From NCBI GenBank assembly GCA_035360515.1, contig DAOSAY010000008.1, positions 12,569-76,568 of the forward strand: a DNA stretch of 64,000 nucleotides, written 5' to 3'. Below are positions 60,303-64,000 of this stretch, piece by piece. Position numbers and translations under genes: made by a program. Numbering within the stretch: the stretch's first letter is position 1; the number at the start of each line of letters is the position of its first letter. This DNA is from LD21 sp029552825 (GTDB lineage Bacteria; Bacteroidota; Bacteroidia; Bacteroidales; VadinHA17). Under the pieces are notes generated by a model. The model was not told the DNA's origin, did no database searches, and saw only the letters and a list, made by a program, of their open reading frames with translations.

Positions 60303-60412
60303 ATTTTTATTAACCATTTTGTTGATTTTCAGGTCAATTTTTAACTCATTGTTAACATAAAAATTTAATATTTATATTTTCTTTTGTAAAAAAGAAAAAC
60401 ATTGAACCGGCT

Positions 60413-60949
60413 ATGAAAAAACAATTGAAAATCACAGGATCGGTTGTATTCCAGGCCATTTTTGCTGTGGCTTTTATTATTTCTTTATCCATGATATCTT
60501 ATTCTGCCTCAGCTCAGGATAAAGTGAGACAGCAAGGAGATAAAATGACTGAACTTCTCGACAGGCTCGAGAAAGGGGAGAATATTACTCTCGAAGATCT
60601 GAAGTCTGCTTTCGGGGAAGGAAATATGTCCTTTGTCCCTGAATTACCTCCTTTGCCTGAATTTCCTCATCACTCATTTGATTTCAGTTTCAGATATTCA
60701 GACCGGTGTGATTCAGTACCAGGATTTGTGGATGAATGGTATTCTCAAGAATTCAGGGAAGAAATTTCAAAAGCAATGGAAGAAGCAAGAAAAAGCTTTG
60801 AAAAATTCAGAGATGTCGACTGGCAGATAATTCAGGAAGAAATTCGTAAATCAATGGAGAATATGAGAAGGGATATGGATTATCTCAGAGAGAAATACAG
60901 GAATGAAAAAGAGAATCAGCCGGCAAGGAAAGGTATTTCGATAATATAG
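60413..60949 (+). CDS. Small secreted coiled-coil protein
   Basis: The 178-residue protein has a signal peptide (about 1-35, ending SASAQ), a helical acidic start (TELLDRLEKGENITLEDL), a Pro/His/Phe-rich middle (PPLPEFPHHSFDF), and a charged helix over 120-170 likely to form a coiled coil (SKAMEEARKSFEKF, NMRRDMDYLREKY). Not recognised. It could be a periplasmic chaperone-like or stress protein, but nothing specific can be said. Confidence 0.7.
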   Translation: MKKQLKITGSVVFQAIFAVAFIISLSMISYSASAQDKVRQQGDKMTELLDRLEKGENITLEDLKSAFGEGNMSFVPELPPLPEFPHHSFDFSFRYSDRCDSVPGFVDEWYSQEFREEISKAMEEARKSFEKFRDVDWQIIQEEIRKSMENMRRDMDYLREKYRNEKENQPARKGISII

Positions 60950-60988
60950 CAAGTTTAAGGTAATCAGCAGTGATAGTTGTGTGAGGGT

Positions 60989-61030
60989 AAATTTCCCGGG
61001 GCTTTGCAGGGGCTTCGGGAAATTTTATTT
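60989..61030 (-). terminator. Hairpin between the coiled-coil and membrane protein genes
   Basis: Stem AAATTTCCCG (60989-60998) / CGGGAAATTT (61016-61025) with a 17-nt GC-rich loop. It can act for both convergent genes and touches the stop of the reverse gene. T-runs are short on both sides. Confidence 0.6.
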
Positions 61031-61255
61031 ATTGCCGGAAGAGCCAGCACTATTGGATGCAATCCAGAACCATACTACTGTAAATCCAATAAAATAAGGA
61101 AAAAACCTGACAAGTGTGTAAAAGAGGGAATTATAAGCACTGTCGATCCATACGAGGGTGGCAAGTGAAATCCCCGCAAATATCACAGTTATTATCCAGC
61201 CGGCCAGTGAAACAGGTAGATATATCCACCCGAATTTTTTGAAAAATGGTTTCAT
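61025..61255 (-). CDS. Small two-helix membrane protein
   Basis: The 76-residue protein has two membrane segments (about 12-35 and 46-66) with Trp-rich edges (WIYLPVSLAGW, VVWFWIA) and a Ser/Gly-rich tail. Not recognised. It is 18 nt downstream of the TauE/SafE gene on the same strand and may be part of the same unit. Confidence 0.7.
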   Translation of the reverse strand: MKPFFKKFGWIYLPVSLAGWIITVIFAGISLATLVWIDSAYNSLFYTLVRFFPYFIGFTVVWFWIASNSAGSSGNK

Positions 61256-61273
61256 ATTCAGTAATTTATCAAT

Positions 61274-61648
61274 TCATTTCCAGAGTAACATTTTAAGTCC
61301 GATCAGTAAAAGGAAAATACTGAATATCTTCTTCAGTACATTTTCGGGAAGGCCAATGGCAATTTTAGAGCCAAACAAAGAGCCCACTATAAACGCTACT
61401 GCAAGTATAATGGCAACTTTCAGATCGACATGGCCTGCTTTGTAGTAGTTCCATGCGGCGACTATTCCAATGGGAGGAAGCATCATTGCAAGACTTGTAC
61501 CTTGCGCCTCATGCTGGCTGAAGCCCAGCACAAGTATCAGCGCCGGAATAACGATAAGTCCGCCACCAATGCCTAACATACCGGCAAGAAGACCTGTAAA
61601 AAGACCTATAATAATAATAATCAAAACTGTAGTAAGTGACATATTCAT
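61274..61648 (-). CDS. TauE/SafE family half-size transporter
   Basis: The 124-residue protein has four membrane helices (about 5-25, 29-46, 75-95, 104-122) and the family glycine motif GLLAGMLGIGGGLIVIPAL, followed by EAQGTSLAMML. Full TauE/SafE permeases are about 250 residues with this unit twice, so this is a single half that would have to pair with itself or another half. The family moves sulfite, sulfonates or other organic anions. No frameshift is visible. Confidence 0.85.
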   Translation of the reverse strand: MNMSLTTVLIIIIIGLFTGLLAGMLGIGGGLIVIPALILVLGFSQHEAQGTSLAMMLPPIGIVAAWNYYKAGHVDLKVAIILAVAFIVGSLFGSKIAIGLPENVLKKIFSIFLLLIGLKMLLWK

Positions 61649-61669
61649 TCATTAAAATTTTTTATCAGA

Positions 61670-61677
61670 CAAATATA
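61670..61677 (-). promoter_or_regulatory. -7 promoter element for the TauE/SafE gene
   Basis: The reverse strand reads TATATTTG, an exact match, 21 nt before the ATG at 61648. Confidence 0.5.
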
Positions 61678-61706
61678 TAAATATTCAGTTTCATTAAAAT
61701 GTAAGC

Positions 61707-61736
61707 TTGGAGTTCCTGATGTTATTTCTAAATTTG
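61707..61736 (+). promoter_or_regulatory. Promoter for mltG
   Basis: TTG at 61707-61709, exactly 19 nt of spacer, then TAAATTTG at 61729-61736. The ATG is 17 nt downstream. Confidence 0.8.
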
Positions 61737-61753
61737 CAGGTCTGAGAAGTTTT

Positions 61754-62785
61754 ATGCTAAAACGTGGATTAAAATACTTTTTGTTCCCTCTTTTTTTCGC
61801 AGGGGTGGTAGTAGTTTATCTTTTCTGGAAAACATCTTTAACTGAAGAAGTACAGGTTTCAGGTGAAAAAGCAATTATCACAATACCTAATGGAGCAGGA
61901 TGGGAACAGGTGAAAGATTCTGTTTATTCAAACCTTGAAGTCAGGAATAAAAAATTATTTGAGCTTGTTGCCGTACTGAAAGACTATCCCTCACTTATAA
62001 AACCCGGGAAATATATTTTCAGAGAAAACCTCAGTTATATAAAATTCATCAATATTTTAAGAGCCGGAGAACAGACTCCCGTAATGGTTACTTTCAATAA
62101 TATAAGAACAATTTATGACCTTGCCGGTAAGGTTGGCAGGCAGATTGAAGCTGATTCTGCGCAGATAGCAGATTTTCTTTCCAATCAGGCAAATTACAGC
62201 AAAGATGGTTTTATAAAAGAAAACATAATAGCGGTTTTTATTCCGGATTCATACGAATTTTACTGGAATACGACAGCAGAGGGATTTTACCGCAGAATGC
62301 TCAGAGAGTATAACCGTTTCTGGAATGATGAAAGGAAGAGAAAGGCTGAATCTCTTGGGCTCTCACCTATTGAAGTTTCAATACTTGCCTCGATAGTTGA
62401 CGATGAGGTGGCAAAACCGGAAGAAAAACCAAGAATAGCAGGTGTTTATATTAACAGATTAAGAAGAGGAATGCCTCTGCAGGCATGCCCTACTATAAAA
62501 TATGCTCTTAACGATTTTACGATAACAAGAATTCTTGACAAATATCTTGAGGTTGAATCACCGTACAATACTTATAAGTATAAGGGCTTTCCTCCCGGAC
62601 CTATCGGTTGCGCTACAAAAGAAGGTATTGATGCTGTGCTGAATGCAGAAAAACATGACTACTTATATTTTGCAGCTAAAGCTGATTTCTCTGGTTATCA
62701 TAACTTTTCAAAAACCCTTGCCGAGCACAACCGCTATGCGGCACAGTACCAGAGAGAACTCAATAAAAGAAAAATTTACAGATAA
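61754..62785 (+). CDS. mltG: Endolytic murein transglycosylase MltG
   Basis: MltG cleaves nascent glycan strands at the membrane and sets peptidoglycan chain length. The 343-residue protein has one N-terminal membrane helix (FLFPLFFAGVVVVYLF), then the LysM-like and YceG catalytic domains. The ASIVDDE segment holds Glu218 at the family's conserved glutamate position. AGVYINRLRRGMPLQ follows, and the usual DPT triplet reads CPT (LQACPTIKYAL), a small departure from the family. PPGPIGCATKEGIDAVLNAE is typical. It converges on murB, 2 nt apart. Confidence 0.94.
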   Translation: MLKRGLKYFLFPLFFAGVVVVYLFWKTSLTEEVQVSGEKAIITIPNGAGWEQVKDSVYSNLEVRNKKLFELVAVLKDYPSLIKPGKYIFRENLSYIKFINILRAGEQTPVMVTFNNIRTIYDLAGKVGRQIEADSAQIADFLSNQANYSKDGFIKENIIAVFIPDSYEFYWNTTAEGFYRRMLREYNRFWNDERKRKAESLGLSPIEVSILASIVDDEVAKPEEKPRIAGVYINRLRRGMPLQACPTIKYALNDFTITRILDKYLEVESPYNTYKYKGFPPGPIGCATKEGIDAVLNAEKHDYLYFAAKADFSGYHNFSKTLAEHNRYAAQYQRELNKRKIYR

Positions 62786-62787
62786 AA

Positions 62788-63798
62788 TTACACCACTACT
62801 TCTACTTCCCGTTCGAGTATAATTCCGAACTTTTCGTGAACAGATTTCTGTATCATCTCTGAAAGCCTGAGAATTTCCTCCCCGGTTGCTTTGCCGTAAT
62901 TAACAATTACAAGTGCTTGTTTTTCAAATACTCCTGCATTCCCATGCCTTTTTCCTTTCCAGCCACATTGTTCGATAAGCCATCCGGCCGAAATTTTCAT
63001 TCTTCTACCATTGTGAGGGAAAACCGGCATGGAAGGATATTTGCTTTTCATTATTTCTGCTGTAACGGCATCAACAACAGGATTTTTGAAAAAACTTCCT
63101 GCATTTCCAAGGGTCTCGGGTTCAGGCAGTTTGCTTTTCCTTATTCTGATTACTGCTTCACGGATACTTTCAAGTGTAATCTCACCACTATTAAGAACTT
63201 CATCTTTCAGCACCCCGTAACTCAGGTTCGGCTCCCTGCTCCTTTCAAGTTCATAAAAAACTCTGGTGATTATATACTTCCCTTTCAACTTATTTTTGAA
63301 AATACTGTCACGGTAACCGAAATGGCATTCACCCTTGCTGAAACTCTTTACAGAACCATCTTCAAGAGATATGGCACGAACCTCGTAAATATGATCTTTA
63401 ACCTCCTCACCATAAGCTCCTATATTCTGAACAGGTGTAGCCCCAACAGTACCAGGTATGTACGAAAGATTTTCGATACCCCATAGATTTCTGTTTACTG
63501 CCCATCGAACAAAATCATCCCATTTTATGCCTGAACCCGCACTTACAATGACCCTGCCTGAATTTTCATCTTCCACATAAATATTCTTAATATCAGGGCG
63601 AAGAATTATTCCATGAAAATCATTGACAAAAAGGATGTTGCTTCCTGCTCCAATAATTAAAAGAGGCCTGATGTTACCAAATTCCGAATTCAGAAACTGC
63701 AGAATTTCACTTTCCGAACTTACAGTTACCAGATAATCAGCCCTGTAATCAAGACCAAATGTGTTCAAGTTCCTCAAAGAGACATTTCTGGCCACCAT
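62788..63798 (-). CDS. murB: UDP-N-acetylenolpyruvoylglucosamine reductase
   Basis: MurB reduces the enolpyruvyl group to UDP-N-acetylmuramate with NADPH and FAD. The 336-residue protein has the FAD-binding IIGAGSNILF, the SYIPGTVGATPVQNIGAYG loop and the catalytic serine region NAGSFFKNPV. The Tyr loop (HFGYRDSIFK) and IEQCGWKGKRHGNAG mark it as the type I form. A one-mismatch -7-like TACATTTA lies about 18 nt upstream. Confidence 0.97.
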   Translation of the reverse strand: MVARNVSLRNLNTFGLDYRADYLVTVSSESEILQFLNSEFGNIRPLLIIGAGSNILFVNDFHGIILRPDIKNIYVEDENSGRVIVSAGSGIKWDDFVRWAVNRNLWGIENLSYIPGTVGATPVQNIGAYGEEVKDHIYEVRAISLEDGSVKSFSKGECHFGYRDSIFKNKLKGKYIITRVFYELERSREPNLSYGVLKDEVLNSGEITLESIREAVIRIRKSKLPEPETLGNAGSFFKNPVVDAVTAEIMKSKYPSMPVFPHNGRRMKISAGWLIEQCGWKGKRHGNAGVFEKQALVIVNYGKATGEEILRLSEMIQKSVHEKFGIILEREVEVVV

Positions 63799-64000
63799 CT
63801 TAAAAATTTTTGTAAATGTAAGAAAGCTGTTGAAAATCTTCTGACTGGTATTTGTTAAATGTTAGTATAAGAACGGAAATCATAAATTTTAATTCTATAA
63901 AGCAACAAAAATTCTTACTTTAACGTATTACGTATAGTTTAATTGTTATATTTGAATATTATACCTAATAACTTTTAAAGCAATAGTGATAAATTATTCC
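63799..64000. other. Intergenic sequence to the window end
   Basis: AT-rich with no open frame. It holds an exact TATATTTG (63947-63954, forward) that may serve a gene beyond the window. No RNA gene was recognised. Confidence 0.4.
63947..63954 (+). promoter_or_regulatory. -7 promoter element facing out of the window
   Basis: TATATTTG matches TAnnTTTG exactly. No TTG at the -33 position and no visible target within the window. Confidence 0.35.

Noticed and set aside
62917..63486. 189-codon forward frame opposite murB
   Set aside because: murB is unmistakable on the reverse strand. The forward frame shows no conserved feature.
1..64000. CRISPR array, insertion sequence, prophage or genomic island
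   Set aside because: No regularly spaced repeats, no transposase, integrase or phage gene, and no terminal inverted repeats were seen. Most genes are housekeeping or of kinds common in this phylum.
1..64000. tRNA or other structured RNA genes in the gaps
   Set aside because: The larger gaps (410-706, 7385-7683, 12441-12693, 16031-16274, 25438-25730, 51406-51608, 56916-57238, 63799-64000) were read on both strands without finding a tRNA-like or riboswitch-like pattern. A covariance-model search would be needed to exclude small RNAs.

Overview
The window is a 64 kb stretch of chromosome from a member of the Bacteroidota, most likely Bacteroidales or a close anaerobic relative. Lines of evidence: a PorE-like TPR/beta-propeller/OmpA protein, a TonB-dependent receptor with a carboxypeptidase-regulatory N-terminus, a DUF4251 lipoprotein, a BT_3928-type DoxX protein beside tpiA, a lysine-type 3-phosphoglycerate dehydrogenase, a ferredoxin-domain-less IorA, and many promoters of the Bacteroidota form (TTTG, about 19 nt, TAnnTTTG). 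Shine-Dalgarno sequences are rare, as is usual in this phylum. No rRNA, tRNA, CRISPR array, insertion sequence, integrase or phage gene was seen. The region reads as core chromosome, not an island.

Layout. 1-8.7 kb: the 5' part of a UDP-glucose dehydrogenase gene (reverse), then rpsA, a STAS anti-sigma antagonist, RNase Z, guaA and an S41 protease, then a SiaB/SiaC kinase-substrate pair. 8.7-12.4 kb: a large ABCG-type transporter and a flavin reductase (reverse). 12.7-18.4 kb: clpB, a reverse STAS/HPt pair, and the PorE-like OmpA protein. 18.4-25.4 kb: gcvT, a ComB-like phosphatase, and a serine-centred run serC-serA-DUF1015-yggS-DHOD-like. 25.7-32.1 kb: a lipoprotein and a secreted protein, uvrA (reverse), an ECF sigma factor with a small acidic partner, and an SPFH membrane protein with an Arc-type ribbon-helix-helix protein. 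32.1-40.1 kb (reverse): rsmE with a 1494-residue exported protein, and tmk-BT_3928-tpiA. 40.1-46.7 kb: folP-cdaA, an ankyrin/beta-barrel protein with a lipoprotein, a serine hydrolase with a YedK/HMCES-type protein, and a TonB-like protein. 46.7-55.4 kb: AEC transporter, nitroreductase, TonB-dependent receptor with a companion, iorAB, a porin and a thioredoxin-like protein. 55.4-64 kb: ssb, a zinc-ribbon protein, DUF4251 lipoprotein, small outer-membrane barrel, cardiolipin synthase, a protein of four beta-rich repeats, small secreted and membrane proteins, TauE/SafE half-transporter, mltG and murB.

How the genes fit together. Several themes recur: envelope building (mltG, murB, cls, porins, PorE-like, TonB systems), one-carbon and serine metabolism (serA, serC, gcvT, folP), nucleotide synthesis (guaA, tmk), and partner-switching signalling (two STAS proteins, an HPt protein, SiaB/SiaC, an ECF sigma factor, and the c-di-AMP synthase CdaA). 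The least ordinary items are the SPFH/RHH operon whose promoter carries three 7-bp repeats at exact 11-bp spacing, the ankyrin-barrel fusion, the 1494-residue exported protein, the four-repeat protein after cls, and the ABCG-type transporter with extra N-terminal domains. Function calls rest on motif recognition by eye. No database search was possible.
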